Part shown: in pieces, positions 1 to 11,144 of the stretch
Numbering within the stretch: position 1 is the first letter of the stretch
How the letters are laid out: the number at the start of each line of letters is the position of its first letter
Origin: Begonia masoniana
Taxonomy: Eukaryota > Streptophyta > Magnoliopsida > Cucurbitales > Begoniaceae
Reading direction: 5' to 3'
Assembly: GCA_022432975.1 (NCBI GenBank)
Contig: CM039508.1
Coordinates: 47,829,646 to 47,893,645 of the forward strand
DNA: 64,000 nucleotides
Notes under the pieces: generated by a model
What the model was told of the DNA's origin: nothing
The model's input: only the letters and a program-made list of their open reading frames with translations
The model's database searches: none
Program-made: the position numbers and the translations under genes

Positions 1-660
1 GGTTCCACCGGGTGCCACGCACCGCCGGGGAGAGCACCGTGAAGAGAAAGCTCCTGAAGCTTCTCTGGAGCGGAAATCGTTCCACTCAGTTTCCAAATAT
101 TTCATTCATTAACCAAACTTTTACAATGCGATAGGAACAACTTATATAAGCTGAGGATGATCGGAGAAGAAGGACAAAATAACATAAGAGAATGCTTCTG
201 AAAAAAAAAAAGAGCCGTTGAGCGTCGAATTATAGCCGTTGGCAGGTGAAGGAGGCCATGCGTTCTTCAGCCGAGCGAGGAGCAGCTTCTAGGCGATGTG
301 CTTCTCACGTGCACGGGTAGGCAGATCAGCTTGTTGACGTGGCTCCAAGCTGTTGATGACATGTCCATCTTCCAGCTGCTGATGACGTGGAATTGTGGGT
401 AGCAGGTCCTTTCTTTGCTTGTTCCTTCATCTTTTCTTAAGACCAAAGGATCAAATATTCAACTACAAAAACTAGTGGCTAAAGTTTGCCAATTTAAAAA
501 AAGAAACTAAAGTTTTCTAATTAATACAAATAATTCAAACTTGGTTACAAAATTGATGAAGGGAAGACAAATTCCCTCTTCTTGAATCCTTTTCCAAGCT
601 ACATAGAAACATTTTCCTACAAAACTCAAGAACCAATTAGTAGATAAAATAATTAAAATA
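1..660. other. Unassigned non-coding DNA
   Basis: No coding region, RNA gene or element end is recognised here. Around 330-395 there are TGATGACGTGG-like and CATCTTCC motifs. These resemble, on the minus strand, the TGACGTCATCGG/CGGAAGATG motifs found in the 3' parts of gypsy LTRs elsewhere in the window. The stretch could therefore be a decayed continuation of the minus-strand LTR fragment next to it, but this is weak. Confidence 0.3.
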
Positions 661-1075
661 AGTAGCTTGGTTCGTGTTTGGAATCGGGGCCGTGGGCATA
701 TCAGCTTGTCACCCTCGGCAACAAACCGAGCAAGAAACAGGGGAAGAACTCACCGGTTTTCGATCGGGTCTGGCGCGGAAAAGCCGAACCGAGCTCTGGC
801 TTCAGCTCGCCGGAGTTTGCTCGTCTGAATAGTGGCCGGAATCGTGTGGTCGCCGGAGGAACGTCGCTCGGCTCTCTCCGTCGCTCTCGGGTGCTCGGGC
901 CGAAACGAAGAAGCAGAATGGCTTCGCGAGAAGCCATTCTGTTTTTAATTAAAAATTAAATTTTAATTTAATTTAATTTTATTTCTTTATTTATTTTATT
1001 AATTTATTTTAACAAATTACTAAATCGCCCTCATGTAAAGGCTACGTATATCATAGAAATTTTCCGGATGTTACA
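661..1075 (-). mobile_element. Gypsy LTR fragment, 5' end (minus strand)
   Basis: Read on the minus strand the fragment begins at 1075 with TGTAACATCCGGAAAATTT. This matches the start TGTAATAACCCAGAAAATTT of the LTR at 36781. Downstream, both contain a GC-rich leader whose translation shares the residues PPAT and FRRANSG, and both have a GTGAGTTCTTC splice-donor-like site (here about 738-750 on the minus strand, there at 37207). No 3' LTR end, PBS or target duplication is visible, so this is a truncated or solo-LTR remnant. The open frames seen here are by-products of the GC-rich leader. Confidence 0.6.
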
Positions 1076-1686
1076 GTCACCCTTATTACAGATGTTCAGT
1101 CACTAGTTTTAGTTTCACTTCAGAATGGTATCGTCAAAGGCAGAACCATGTGGAAGGTTAAAACTTCGGGATGATATGATGAAATTGTGGGTTATGGATT
1201 GAATGTATTCGAGAGTAACGATTCTTGTGTGGAGTCTTCAACATGTTCAGATGTAGTTCGTTGCGACAACCTTGATAGTTCATCTGAGACCTTTGTGGCA
1301 GATGATTTTATTTTTAACGGAGTTTTACAGATTTGTTTCCTAGTACTGGAATTTTTTGAAGGTGGAGATTGTCTCGCTTTGGGTTGGGCCGAGTAGCCCG
1401 TTTGATCTCTCATGTGGAATTTGTATCAAGGTGGAGCTTGTTAAAATTTGGTGTGACCCGAATTCTAGTTGGACCAGGTTGGGCCCGTACAGGGTTTTAC
1501 GTTTTCTCTATATATTGATGCTTGAGTGGCAAAACTCATTGTACCGAATTTGATATTAGTGATTCGCTACTCTGCTCGTGGTTTTTTCCCTTCTAGGGTT
1601 TTCACGTAAAATTCGGTGTCCATTATTTTCTCGTTTTCTTTTTCGGTTTCTTGATTGTTCGTTACAGGTGGATTAGGGCATCTAAT
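1076..1686 (+). mobile_element. Probable decayed copia 3' end and LTR
   Basis: A purine-rich stretch TCAAGGTGGAGCTTG at about 1427-1440 looks like a copia polypurine tract. It is followed directly by TGTTAAAATTTGGTG from about 1439, a typical LTR start. The sequence then runs through a TATATATTG promoter-like site (about 1510) to about 1670, just before the P450 homology begins. No reverse transcriptase or PBS can be seen. The junction suggests that this insertion removed the 5' end of the P450 copy. The assignment rests on layout and general resemblance only. Confidence 0.4.
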
Positions 1687-3149
1687 CCTAACATGCACCG
1701 CTTCATCGACGACCACCCCCACACCCGCTTGAAACAACTGGCCGACAGATACGGTCCGGTGATGCATCTATAACTCGGAGAAATCTCCACCGTCGTCGTT
1801 TCCTCTGCCGAAATGGTGAGAGAGGTCATGAAAACCCAGAACCTTAATTTTGCTAATCGACCTGCTACTCTCTTAACCTCTTTCTTAATATATGACCAAA
1901 AAAACATCGCCTTTGCTCCTTGTGGAGATTACTGGAGAGAAATCAGAAAAATATGTAAGCTTGAACTTCTGAGCACGAAAAGGGTTCAGTCATTTCGGCC
2001 AATCATGAACCAACAAACAGCAAAAATGGTGGAAGAGCTTGGATCTAATAACGGGTCAGTGGTGAATTTGAGTAAAATGATATCTTCCACTCTTAATACC
2101 ATCACTTCCAACGCTGCGTTGGGAGGAAAGTGTAACGAGCAGGAAGAGTTTCTTGCTCTGTCGGAAAAGATTGTGTTTTTGCTGACTGGTTTTCGGTTGG
2201 TTGATGTTTTTCCTTCCCTTAAATTTTTTCATTACATTGGTGGATCTAAGAACAAAGCAGAAAAACTTTATAAAGAATGCGATCGAATCCTGGAAAACAT
2301 CATAAATGCACATAAATCAGAGTCAGACAAGGGGAAATCAGGAGAAAGACGACCTTCCGTTTCCCATGGCAAACGAAAACGTAAAAGCAATTGTCTTTGT
2401 ACGTATTCACTTACTTTTTCCATTAAAAATCGTGATTTAACCATTAATAATTTGTATAGTCGTCAATTTCTTTGGCTGAACTAGGAATTAATTAACTTAG
2501 TTTATATTTTCCATTTTCAGGATGTTTTCGCTGCAGGATCAGAAACATCAGCCACGCTGATCGAATGGGCGATCTCAGAGCTCGTAAAACATCCATAAAT
2601 AATGAAGAAAGCTCAAGCAGAAATCAGACAAATTTTCGATTTAAAAAAACAAATAGACGAAACAGGTCTCCAAGAGCTAAAATACTTCAAACTAATCATA
2701 AAAGAAGCGTTGAAACTACACCCTCCATTCCCATTACTACTCCCGAGAGAAAGCAGGAACAATGGCGAAATCAACGGCTACCACATTCCAGCGAAAACAA
2801 AAGTCATCGTCAACGCATGGACGATCGCAAGAGACCCAGAAATATGGACAGACCCAGAAAGTTTTGACCCAGAAAGATTTCTGGAAAGAGACGTAGACTT
2901 TAAGGGAGCAAGCTTTGAGCTAATTCCGTTCGGAGCTGGAAGAAGGATTTGCCAGGAATGGCGCTAGGGTTAGCAACTTCGGAGATAATTCTGGCCAACT
3001 TGCTCTACCATTTCAACTTGTTAGTTCCAGATGGAGGAAAACTAGAAGAGCTTGACATGGCTGTCTTTAATAGAGTAGCGTGCAAAAGGCTGAACGGATT
3101 GAAACTGATTCCGGTTCGTTATAATCGTTCGATCAAGACAACACCTTGA
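1687..3149 (+). pseudogene. Cytochrome P450 pseudogene (CYP71-like)
   Basis: Conceptual translation gives a plant microsomal P450 without its membrane anchor and proline hinge. It starts near NMHRFIDDHPHTRLKQLADR, and the WREIRKIC helix-C motif is at about 1933. Exon 1 ends at 2398 before GTACGT, and exon 2 starts at 2521 after TTTTCAG. This matches the single phase-0 intron of the CYP71 clan. Exon 2 has an AGSETSA oxygen-binding motif, a helix-K motif altered to EALK (normally ExxR), DPERF, and the haem motif FGAGRRIC. Breaks include an in-frame TAA at 1771-1773, a frame change with apparent loss of coding sequence near 2335-2350, an in-frame TAA at 2596-2598, and a one-base deletion near 2951 just after the haem cysteine. 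It cannot make an active enzyme. The substrate class cannot be inferred. Confidence 0.9.
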
Positions 3150-3938
3150 CAGCGTGGTTCTCCAATTACTGGTTTGCTGAGTCGTATCTCGAAGGCAATC
3201 CGCCGATCAATAACACTCTCAGATGCATGTTGCAGACGTTATTTTCTTGTAAAAGTGATATTATATTTCGTTGAAATGTATCCACTGTCTACTGAATTGC
3301 AGCTTCTTCTTCCTTGTTAAGCGGAATAATTAATTGGAGGGTCGGTCATGTGCCAGAAAGATTAGGTTATAGAAAACCAATATCCCATCCCATGCATGAA
3401 GATTCTGTCTGAAGATATGGCCGAGGAGAGAGATATTGCCTTTTTTTTATTTGTATTTTTGTTTTATTAGACAATCAAACTGGATCACAGTTGGACAAGA
3501 AAGTACAAAAATTGGAGGTTGAAGATAATATCTTGACGTGGCTAAACGCCATAATTAAACCCCTACAGACCTCTGCGTAAGCATCTTTCGGGCTTCTTTG
3601 TCTTCTCCGATCAACTCTTCCTCGGAGATTTGCGCTCCCAAAGAGGAAACTCCACCTCAATTACTGAAGCGTCGTCGTCAAGAAATGGTAGATGAGAGAA
3701 TCGTCATTCATGGAGTCAACTGCAGGGTTATCTTGACGCTCTACTAAGAGAATAATGGAGGAGGGGAACGGGGAGTGAGTCGTAATGATAGCCTGATAGA
3801 CATGTTCCAGCTAGGTGGATTGGTTCGGGTTGAACCTATAAATCGAACCAAACTGAACCGATAATTTAGGTTTGTTTCAGATTCAATTTCTGGAAAATCA
3901 ATTTTGGAATCAGTGAAACCAAAGTTTTCAGTTTCGTT
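3150..3938 (+). other. P450 3' flank and unassigned spacer
   Basis: The part from 3150 to about 3550 is the 3' untranslated or flanking region of the P450 pseudogene. It is clearly similar to the reverse complement of 31533-31690 plus 25650-25914, the same flank of the second P450 copy. The similarity stops near the GACGTGGC at about 3537. From about 3560 to 3938 nothing is recognised except a GAACC/GGTTC-rich stretch around 3820-3870. Confidence 0.65.
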
Positions 3939-4140
3939 TGTTAGAGTATGACTAATTGTTAGTGTAATTTCTTGTTAGAGTAGCTTGGTTTATCTTTTCC
4001 CGATACTCATCATTGTTTTACTGTATATATATTGTACACCTTATGCTATTCAAATTTCGTAATGAGAAGTTTTCATTTTTACCGCCTGAGCTTTCTTCTT
4101 CCTCTCAAACCTTTCTCTACTGTTGAATCCTGTAAATCCA
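3939..4140 (+). repeat. 5' LTR of copia A
   Basis: A short LTR of about 202 bp begins TGTTAGAG and ends TCCA immediately before the PBS. A TATATATA box lies at 4024-4031 in the expected U3 position. Small LTRs of this size are typical of the Ale/RE1 lineage. The matching 3' LTR is not in the window because a gypsy element cuts copia A at 18387. Confidence 0.75.
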
Positions 4141-4143
4141 ACT

Positions 4144-4155
4144 TGGTATCAGAGC
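4144..4155 (+). other. Primer binding site of copia A (tRNA-Met)
   Basis: TGGTATCAGAGC is the exact complement of the 3' end of initiator tRNA-Met, the usual plant LTR-retrotransposon primer. It lies three bases after the LTR end and just upstream of the gag-pol ATG at 4160. Confidence 0.85.
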
Positions 4156-4159
4156 ACAG

Positions 4160-6758
4160 ATGACGTCTCCAATTTCAACAATACCCTCCCCTTCTTCAAC
4201 CTCCTCTTCGTCTACCTCTCTGCCACCTTTCCCCACCACAAATCAAAGTTTAAACATCAAACTCAACAATTCCAATTACCTGTTCTGGAAAACACAATTG
4301 CTCAACATCGTCATTGCCAATGGACTCGAAACCATTCTGGACGGAACTTTCCCTCAACCCCCACAGTTTATCGACAACATTTCATCGCAGATTAATCCAG
4401 ACTTTACCTCATGGCAGCGCTTCAATCGCCTTCTGATGAGCTGGGTCTTCTCCTCTTTATCGGAAGAGCTTCTCCCGATCATTATCTCCTACTCCACTGC
4501 TGCTGACATGTGGACCGCCCTGTCTCGTCGGTTTGCCTCCTCCTCGCTTGCTCGGATCACAGAGTTACGCGGCCAGCTCCATTCTCTCACCAAAGATGGC
4601 CTCTCTGTTTCCCAGTACACCCAGAAGCTTACCTCTATCTGCAACACTCTCGCAGCAATCGGCCACCCCGTCTCCCTCAGCGATCAAGTCATTTACCTTC
4701 TCGGCGGTCTTGGCAGCGATTACAACTCTTTTGTCACCTCTATTACCAATCGCACCGACGAGCCCTCCATGGAAGAAATCTACAGCCTGTTACAGAGCTA
4801 TGAGTTTCGACTTGAGAAACAGAATCTTGCCACTTCTCTCCAGATGCCACACTCCGTTCAGGCTCTCGCCGTCGCTCACCAATCTTTCCGACCGACGTTT
4901 CCTCGCCCATTTGGCGCTCCTGTTTTGCGCCCTGGTTCTTCGTTCCCCTTGCATCAGCCTCCAGCCAGTTTCGGGTCTTCACCACCGCCTCCCCCTGTTT
5001 GGCGACCCAACCGGCCCACAAACAAACCCAACCGACCCAAATGCCAAATCTGCCAGAAATTGGGCCACATCGCCTCAACCTGCTTCCACCGTTTCAACCA
5101 TTCCTACCCAACTGGCCCGCTTCCTCCAACCCGCCCATCAACTCCTTTAGCCTACCAAGCCATTTCCTCTTCCTACCCACAACCCAGCCCAGCCCATTAT
5201 CCTCTCTTTTACCCACCCGATCCATCCTCTTATAACCCGACCCAACCGACCCACCCAAACACCCCTTCTTCCTCCCTCACTCAGTTTTCAGATTACCCTC
5301 TGCTCTCCGATCACCCTGCTCCTCCGCGAGCCCTCTCCGCTGGTCTCCTGCCCACACCGCCGCCCTCTGCTCCGTGGGTCCTCGACTCCGGCGCCACCCA
5401 CCATTTCTCTCCATCACCGGTTCCTTCTCCCACTCCTCCGCCTTACAGTGCCCCCAATTTTGCTGTCACTGCCGACGGTAAGTCCACTCCAATCTCTCAC
5501 CTTGGTTCTGCTTTAATTTCAACTCCTTTTCGTTCCCTTCACTTAAAGTCTATCTGTTATACTCCTGGCTTCTCTCATAATCTTCTGAGTGTTAGGAAAT
5601 TATGTAGTGATAACTCTGTAATTGTTGAATTTGACTCTCACTGTTTTTGTGTTAAGGATCGGCATTCTCGCCAAATTCTTCTCCAGGGTTCCCTTGTTGA
5701 TGGCCTCTATCAGCTTCCCATGCCCTCTGTCGCTCGCTCTCTTTCTGTTTCCCTGCCGAGGTCCAAGTCTTCTTCCACCCTACTGTGGCACTCCAGATTG
5801 GGTCATCCATCTGCCTCTATTTTGCAAAGTGTTTTGAATACTTGTAATATTCCTTTTGTGCACAATGACATGCCCACTTTTTGTACTCCTTGTCAAATGA
5901 GTAAATCTCACAGATTACCTTTTGCTATTTCTGAGTTTCATTCTACTTTTCCGTTTGAACTTGTACATACTGATGTGTGGGGTCCCTCTCCCTTTTCCTC
6001 CTTTACTGGCGATCGTTATTTTCTTTTATTCGTCGACGATTGTACTCGTTTTACCTGGCTATTTCCCTTAAAATTAAAAAGTGATGTCCATCTTACTTTT
6101 GTGCATTTTCATCGCTATGTTCAAACGCAATTTGGGTGTTCTATTAAAGTTGTTCAATCCGATTGGGGCGGAGAGTTCCAATCCCTCTCTTCCCTTTTTA
6201 AATCTCTTGGCATATGTCACCGCGTTTCCTGTCCGTACACCCCAAATCAGAATGGACGTGTAGAGCGCAAAAACCGTCACATTGTCGAAACTGGCCTCGC
6301 TCTCCTCTTCCATTCTTCTGTCCCTCAAAAATTTTGGCCTTATGCCTTTGCTACTGCTACGCGCCTCATCAATGTTCTTCCTACACCTGTTTTAAAAAAT
6401 AAATCCCCCTTTGAATGCTTGCACAATTCTCTTCCCGATTACGCGTCTCTACGCGTTTTTGGTTGCTTGTGTTTCCCCTTTCTCCGTCCTTACAATCAAA
6501 ATAAACTCCAGCCTCGCTCCCTTCCGTGTGTTTTCTTGGGTCTTAGCCCAAATCACAAAGGGTATATTTGTCTCGAACCTCGCTCCCACAAACTCTATAT
6601 CTCTCGTCACGTAACTTTTGACGAATCCATTTTTCCCTTTTCTTCTCTACCTCTCTCTCCTCCCCTTCCTTCTTCATCCTCTTTCCCTATACCCCTGAGT
6701 CCCTTCTCAATCCCACCAGTTTCTTCTATTGTTTCTCTTTCAATTCCTGCCTCCTGTT
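4160..6758 (+). pseudogene. Copia A gag-pol, 5' part (Ale/RE1-like)
   Basis: This single open frame of about 866 codons covers a UBN2-type gag (about residues 30-220), a CCHC knuckle CQICQKLGHIASTC (about 294), an aspartic protease with DSGATHHF (about 407), the integrase HHCC domain with WHSRLGH and CTPCQ (about 543-578), and the integrase core with HTDVWGP, SDWGGEF and VERKNRH (about 603, 665, 698). It has the one-ORF organisation of Ale/RE1-like copia. The second integrase Asp is kept but sits in SDW rather than the usual SDN. The frame is broken at 6758 by insertion of copia B; coding sequence resumes at 17338 after the CTGTT duplication. The element cannot be active because RNase H and the 3' LTR are also missing. 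Confidence 0.9.
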
Positions 6759-8192
6759 TGTAGGATCGGTATTTGTCTAAGAGGGGGGGTGAATTAGACT
6801 TTTTTTTAAAACTTAATTTAGTAATTGATATAATTTCTCTCGATTTGGCTAAATGCTAACAGCAGTCAAACAAATAAAGTAAAGAGCAAGAGAGAAATTG
6901 ACACACGAGTTTTAACGTGGTTCGGCTCAACCCAGCCTACGTCCACGCTTCAAGGTTCACCCCTTGAAGATCCTTAACCTTCTCCTCGAGAACAACCAGA
7001 TCGGAATTTCGGGCTCCGATCAACTGCCTTTACACTTCAGGATTATACTTCACGGGCGATAATCCACAGCCTTTACAGATAATTTGAGTTTGTAAAAGAA
7101 AGTACAGACTACACTCTCACAGGATCTAAATCTCAAGTTTGAATAGAGAGAGGTAGACAAAATCAGTACAGAGTATGAATGAGATTCGCAGATTAGGGCT
7201 AAGGATTTAAATTGGCAAAAGTTGTTACTTCGTGCTCTAAGCTCTGCTTAAATACTCTGTATCCTTTTTGCTTCACAGAATTGAATGCTTCTACTAGGAA
7301 TGGATAAAAGTTACCGTTGGGAAGCATCCGTACTGAAAGCAGATGTCCGTTGCATTTAGGGTCGCTGTTTGTCGTCGCCATTAAAGCTCTGGAGTTAATG
7401 TTGAAAACGACGTCACTGTAGTTTCGCGGCTAATTTGAATTCTGGCGGAAGACGAAACTGTTTTGTAGTCTTGAACCGCCATCGGAAGATGCAACATAAG
7501 AATCTTGAACCGGCATCGGGTAAGAAAGCGATAAGCACTTGAACCGGCATCGGATAAGTAATTGTAAAACACTGTCGGATGATTAAATCGTAGATGTCTT
7601 CCGCCTTTGTCGTTTAGTGACCGGAAGTGTATTCTGCTTTACTCATCCGTCTTGTCGTTTAGCTATCGGTGAAGAACTTCATTTTGCTTATCCGCCTTGT
7701 CGTCTAGTGGCTGGAAGAGTAATTCCATTTACTCATCCGCCTTTGTCGTTTAGCGAGCGGTGGAGTACTTTGCTTTGCTTATCCGCCTTGTCGTTTAGTG
7801 ACCGGAAGTGTATTCTGCTTTACTCATCCGTCTTGTCGTTTAGTGAGCGGTGGAGTACTTTGCTTTGCTTATCCGCCTTGTCGTCTAGTGGCCGGAAGTG
7901 TATTCTGCTTTACTCATCCGTCTTGTCGTTTAGTGACCGGAAGACTTAGACAATAAACACGACTCCGCTCTTGTCGTTTAGTGATCGGAAGACAGAATCA
8001 CTTTGTTAAACACGTTTCAGCTCTGGACACTTAAAACATAAGCATTAAATACTAAAATACCCTTTTTAAGGGTATTTCCAACAGATTAAAAGCATAATTC
8101 ATAATTCTCATTTAATAAGCATAATCAAATTACATTATCATATAACACATCATCAAAAACAAATTTATACTTAATCATCATTTAAGTCAACA
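6759..8192 (-). repeat. 3' LTR of copia B
   Basis: The LTR is 1434 bp, starting TGTAGGATCGG and ending GTCAACA on the plus strand. It differs from the other copy at 7208, 7370 and 7985 only. In each case this copy has T where the other has C. The ORFs inside it are shadows of LTR sequence. Confidence 0.95.
7601..7947 (+). repeat. 45-46-bp tandem repeat inside copia B LTR
   Basis: Seven units plus a partial one begin with CCGCCTTGTCGTTTAGTG or a variant, followed by a CGGAAG or CGGTGG core and ending in TTACTCAT or TTGCTTAT. Two unit types partly alternate. The block is duplicated in the other LTR at 16741-17087. The TTGTCGTTTAGTG and CGGAAG words recur in gypsy LTRs at about 54106-54357 and 56300-56530. 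Confidence 0.85.
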
Positions 8193-8210
8193 ATCTCCCC
8201 CTTTTTGATG
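8193..8210 (-). other. Polypurine tract of copia B
   Basis: On the minus strand this reads CATCAAAAAGGGGGAGAT, directly next to the 3' LTR, which is the position and composition expected for plus-strand DNA priming. Further short G-runs (reverse complements of CTCCCCC) lie at about 8240-8270 and 8421. The 8211-8576 interval is otherwise non-coding 3' sequence of the element. Confidence 0.75.
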
Positions 8211-8576
8211 ATGACAATCTAAAAATTTGATTATATATACTCTCCCCCATAATCCTAGCTCCCCCACAATATATGCATTATATCCAGTTACAGATGCATA
8301 CTTTATTCATAACTAGCATTCAGAATTATTACTTGCTAAACACGCTCAATCAAATATGCAATAATGTGCAATCTGTTCAGAACTTAATCAAATAAATTTC
8401 TCATTCAGTAATAAACCATTCTCCCCCATTGACATTATCAAAAACAGTTGAAGAAACAATGCATTCAACACAGGGGAAAGGAATAGAAGAGATTAAGAGA
8501 AAGTCAGATCAGAGTATATGTAGTAACAAGTAATGTAGACTGTAAAAGAAGGTTACAACTAAGAACTTAAAAAGCA

Positions 8577-10844
8577 TCACTTTTTGAAGAAATTTAGATA
8601 ACGAATCCAAAAGGCTGTCTGAAGCCAAAAAGGAACGTCACGATTTGGACTGAAAAAGGCATCCACAAGAGCTGAACCAGAAGCAATGTCACTAGGAAGG
8701 AGGGGAGGTTGATAGACGATCATTGCCTGGCAGGGAGAGGGTTCCGGCTGTTGAGCAGCAGATGGAGACGGTCCTTGATAGACCACCAGGTCTAGACAGG
8801 GAGGTTCAACAGAAGGACCAGTAGAGATATCCATTGGACTAGCTGGCTCCTGAGATGGCTCACGAACAGGAGGATTAAATTGAAGTTCAGCCTCCTGAAG
8901 ATCCAAAGGCATCAGACGACTATCTTCGGCAACCTCAGTCCGGAAAAAGGGAAGGACAAATTCTTCAAAGGGAGCTATTGGAACACTTGCAGAGCTAGAG
9001 GGAGCAGGGGCCGGAACAGGTTCAGGGGTTAATGCAGTAATTGAAGAACGAAGAGTTTCAAGTTCCTGAACAACCATTCTCCGATCAGCATCCAATTGCT
9101 GAGTCACTGATCCAAGACCAGTACTAAGAGTGGCAATGGAGGTTGTTAAATTCTTGGTCTGAGTCTCAACTTGAGACTGAAGAGCCTTAAGGTCACGGGA
9201 GAAAATTGTTGTATGCCTGTCCCACTTGTGATCCAGTTGACCCCTTTCCACAACAGAAGCTTCATGCAAAGCTGATTGGAGTTGACTGATCTTAGACTCA
9301 AAGTCTGACCTTAAATTCTCAAGACCTGTCTTCAACACAGTGAATTGGTCTTCGTTAAGAGTAAGTCTTCGTTGATAAAGAACAGGAGAGACCGAAGGAG
9401 GAGCAGGACGAGGTGCAGGTGGACTTAAAGGAGCAGTTGGACGTAGAGGGGCAGTTGGACTTGGAGGTGGAGATAGTGCTGGAGCTTCGGGAGTGACTGG
9501 GGAAGGTAGAGAGGGAATCAAAGGGGATGTTGGAGGAGAGGATTGACCTACAGGAGAGAGAGGGGCAGTAATAGGCAGTGTAAGCATTAACAGAGAGGAG
9601 GAAGGGGCTAAAGGTGGAGAGGATAGTTGGACTGGAGGTGGGATGGAGGATGCCAAAAGGGCATGTGGAGGAGACGTATGTGGAGCAGATGTTGCCTCAG
9701 AGGGATTGGCTGGAGAGTGAGGAGCACGGCGTCGGGGCACAATTGGAGGAGGTCGAGTGCGAGCGACCCGAGGACGAGGAGGGGATACATCAAAGGCAGG
9801 GATCTCAGAATCACCACCACCTTCTTGAACAGAGGATTCATCATCCAAAACCACGTTCTGTTTTCCTTTTCGTTTTGCAGCAATCATAGCAGTCCGCTGC
9901 TTGGACTGATCCAAAACCAATTTCCCTTGACGAGTCCTCTTAATTCCCAACCTAGTCATAGTTTCTTTGGAGTAGTAGCTGGTTTCTTTGAGACGGGTAG
10001 GATGCTCATCCTCAGGGAATTCAATCTGAATCTGCTGAAAGATCTTCATCAGAAGGAGATTATAGGGAAAGGAGGCAGAGGAGCTTGAAGAGACACTCTG
10101 AATCATTCGTCTCAAAATGATATATCCAATGTCAATCGGGGCCTTCATATAAATGGCATAAAGAATAACCAAATCCATGCTGCTAACATCATCATAATGA
10201 CCACCCTTTGGTAAGACATTATAGCAGATCATTTGGTGAAAAAGACGAGCTCGAATGTTTAAATTTTTGCTCTTTAAGGGATTGGGAATGTCGTTTGGAT
10301 CAAGAGAAATTTCTCTTAAAAATTGTTGACCATCTGGAAGTCTGAGAAAAGGAAGATCTTGTCCTATGCCAAAAATTTTCTTGTGTTGATCCAAATGGGG
10401 GGCGCCTAGAATCTCATTAATGAATTGAGAGGTTAGGACTATGTTTTTGCCATGCACATAGCTCGAAATGTTGGCATAATCAGAAGGATAGCTTAGATTA
10501 GCATAAAACATCATAATGGCAGAGGGGTAAAAGAAAGACTCAACCTCAAACAGCCCTAATAATCCAACATCAGTTAAGGGTTGTACAATGTTTAGAGGGA
10601 CTAACTCGTTAGGAACCATACCACGTCCTGGAATCAACTTCCTATCCTTATAATCGCCGTGGTATCGGATTTCGGCAGCCTCGGTTAGGAAATAGAGCGA
10701 CGGCCAACTGTCTGTTCGAGGGAAAACTCGTTCGGGGCGAACATTGTGTTTGGCTTTCTTTTGAGGTGGTGCAGTATCACCTCTAGACGACGATGCAAGA
10801 TGATCATCAGCCATTGGAAAGGCTTTGCGATACTCATCAGCCAT
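8577..10844 (-). CDS. Third ORF of copia B (plant transposon-protein-like)
   Basis: The 755-codon intact frame starts with ATG at 10844. Residues about 40-310 (from RTDSWPSLYFLTEAAEIRY onward) form a globular helix-rich region. It resembles the 'putative plant transposon protein' domain often carried as an extra ORF by large plant retroelements. Residues about 350-490 are very rich in Pro and Ser. Residues about 495-620 look like a coiled coil (heptad-like LNEDQFTVLKTGLENL onward). The C-terminal part is acidic and Pro-rich. There is no convincing signal peptide or transmembrane segment, so the envelope-like role proposed for third ORFs in SIRE elements is not supported here. The frame is uninterrupted over 2.2 kb while pol is not, so it may simply be too young to have decayed, or it may be useful to the element. 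The function is unknown. Confidence 0.8.
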   Translation of the reverse strand: MADEYRKAFPMADDHLASSSRGDTAPPQKKAKHNVRPERVFPRTDSWPSLYFLTEAAEIRYHGDYKDRKLIPGRGMVPNELVPLNIVQPLTDVGLLGLFEVESFFYPSAIMMFYANLSYPSDYANISSYVHGKNIVLTSQFINEILGAPHLDQHKKIFGIGQDLPFLRLPDGQQFLREISLDPNDIPNPLKSKNLNIRARLFHQMICYNVLPKGGHYDDVSSMDLVILYAIYMKAPIDIGYIILRRMIQSVSSSSSASFPYNLLLMKIFQQIQIEFPEDEHPTRLKETSYYSKETMTRLGIKRTRQGKLVLDQSKQRTAMIAAKRKGKQNVVLDDESSVQEGGGDSEIPAFDVSPPRPRVARTRPPPIVPRRRAPHSPANPSEATSAPHTSPPHALLASSIPPPVQLSSPPLAPSSSLLMLTLPITAPLSPVGQSSPPTSPLIPSLPSPVTPEAPALSPPPSPTAPLRPTAPLSPPAPRPAPPSVSPVLYQRRLTLNEDQFTVLKTGLENLRSDFESKISQLQSALHEASVVERGQLDHKWDRHTTIFSRDLKALQSQVETQTKNLTTSIATLSTGLGSVTQQLDADRRMVVQELETLRSSITALTPEPVPAPAPSSSASVPIAPFEEFVLPFFRTEVAEDSRLMPLDLQEAELQFNPPVREPSQEPASPMDISTGPSVEPPCLDLVVYQGPSPSAAQQPEPSPCQAMIVYQPPLLPSDIASGSALVDAFFSPNRDVPFWLQTAFWIRYLNFFKK

Positions 10845-11144
10845 TTAAAAAAATTTGAGAAGATGACCTAGAGAGAAGGAGTTTACTGGTAGAGAGTTTA
10901 CAGAAAGGCGCGAAAGATGAAGCATCTTGGCGAAGACATAGGAATTTAAAAAGGACTCACACACTACCGACGAGATGAGGTCACACGTGTAAATCCAATA
11001 ACCTCCGATTGGCGACACGTGACAGCAGATTAGAAAATATATCGCCCGGTCAGTGGAAGATGAATTTCACTTCCGGTGAATAGTAAGGAGACCGGAAGAA
11101 GTGAAAAATAAAGACAGAAACAGATAGGAAATCCTGAGTTTGCT

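Noticed and set aside
678..959. Small protein frames on both strands
   Set aside because: This is the GC-rich leader of a gypsy LTR. The related leader at 37032-37262 has a different continuation and lies inside a nested LTR.
2602..2967. Functional cytochrome P450 gene
   Set aside because: The N-terminus is missing, with two in-frame stops, frame changes, loss of the ExxR Arg and a deletion at the haem site.
7617..7949. 110-codon Cys/Ser-rich small protein (duplicated at 16757)
   Set aside because: It lies wholly within the tandem repeat of the copia B LTR, antisense to the element, and is duplicated only because LTRs are duplicated.
8577..10844. Retroviral-type envelope gene
   Set aside because: No signal peptide, transmembrane anchor or cleavage site is visible. 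The N-terminal domain resembles a plant transposon-associated domain instead.
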